NCBI GenBank assembly: GCA_029939445.1
Contig: JAOZSY010000161.1
Coordinates: 1-6,114, forward strand
Direction of reading: 5' to 3'
DNA length: 6,114 bases
From: Bacteroidales bacterium
Lineage (GTDB): Bacteria; Bacteroidota; Bacteroidia; Bacteroidales; UBA1556
Shown here: positions 5,754-6,114 of the stretch, piece by piece
How the letters are laid out: every line of letters begins with the position of its first letter
Position numbering within the stretch: the stretch's first letter is position 1
Translations under genes and position numbers: made by a program
The notes under the pieces: model-generated
Told to the model about the DNA's origin: nothing
Database searches by the model: none
The model's input: only the letters and a program-made list of their open reading frames with translations

Positions 5754-6114
5754 ATGAAACATAAGAAACTACACGGAGCCGGTGCATATATTTGGATGCC
5801 ATTTATATACGGTTTTTCTCTATTGCCTCATTGGATAATGTATGGAGTTTCCGACTTCTTCTATTTTATTCTATATAAGGTAATCGGATATAGAAAAAAA
5901 GTTGTTTATGAGAATCTTAAGAATAGTTTCCCTGAAAAGTCTCATGAAGAGATAATCGATCTACAGCGCAAATTTTTTAGACACCTTGTGGATGTAATGC
6001 TTGAAACTGTAAAAGAGTTTACCATTAGTAAGAAGAGCATTAAGAAGCGTTTTAAATTCACTAATCCAGAAGTTTTTCAAGAGCATTACGATAATGGGAA
6101 AAGCGTAATGATGA
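5754..6114 (+). CDS. LpxL/HtrB-family lysophospholipid (lipid A) acyltransferase, 3' partial
   Basis: The frame opens at the ATG at 5754, 10 nt after holA, and runs off the right edge after 120 codons. Residues about 11-43 are hydrophobic and aromatic (AYIWMPFIYGFSLLPHW, then FFYFILYKVIG), the membrane-anchoring N-terminus of the LpxL/HtrB family. Next comes the diagnostic stretch YRKKVVYENLKNSFPEKS (46-63) and a helix with FFRHLVDVMLETVKEF (74-89). These enzymes transfer acyl chains to lipid A precursors at the inner membrane. The catalytic HX4D motif would lie just beyond the window, so activity cannot be judged. In Bacteroidota this family is often annotated simply as lysophospholipid acyltransferase; the exact substrate is unknown. 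It appears to be the last visible gene of the tgt operon. Confidence 0.88.
   Translation, partial: MKHKKLHGAGAYIWMPFIYGFSLLPHWIMYGVSDFFYFILYKVIGYRKKVVYENLKNSFPEKSHEEIIDLQRKFFRHLVDVMLETVKEFTISKKSIKKRFKFTNPEVFQEHYDNGKSVMM

Overview
The window looks like chromosomal DNA from a low-GC member of the Bacteroidota, most likely Bacteroidales or a relative. The evidence is the strongly AT-rich composition, start codons without recognisable Shine-Dalgarno sequences, promoter-like words of the Bacteroidota -7 type (TAnnTTTG), and proteins of Bacteroidota type: FtsE, a Tgt without zinc cysteines, a short AMP-nucleosidase-like protein, HolA and an LpxL/HtrB-like acyltransferase. These assignments come from motif reading and memory of the families; no database search was run.

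Left part (1-1536): a gene cut by the left edge encodes a membrane protein with a long extracytoplasmic, Cache-like sensor region, one transmembrane helix and a cytoplasmic AlbA_2 (Schlafen-type) domain. It converges on ftsE, and the short gap between them holds a 42-bp array of six heptamers built on CAGTNNN.

Middle (1537-2807): ftsE lies on the minus strand behind a 69-codon gene of unknown function, with 4 nt between them and no ftsX in view. A divergent 343-nt intergenic region follows. It carries two perfect 11-bp inverted repeats, one just ahead of the small gene and one framing two overlapping-type -7 boxes that probably drive the plus-strand genes.

Right part (2808-6114): four plus-strand genes are separated by only 10-18 nt and probably form one operon: tgt (queuosine tRNA modification), an AMP-nucleosidase-like gene, holA (delta subunit of the replicative clamp loader) and an LpxL/HtrB-like acyltransferase cut by the right edge. 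These are housekeeping functions joined by position rather than by pathway.

The most unusual items are the sensor-TM-AlbA_2 architecture, the heptamer array, the zinc-cysteine-free Tgt (probably a clade trait), and the two inverted repeats in the divergent promoter region. No mobile element, CRISPR array, tRNA or rRNA was seen.
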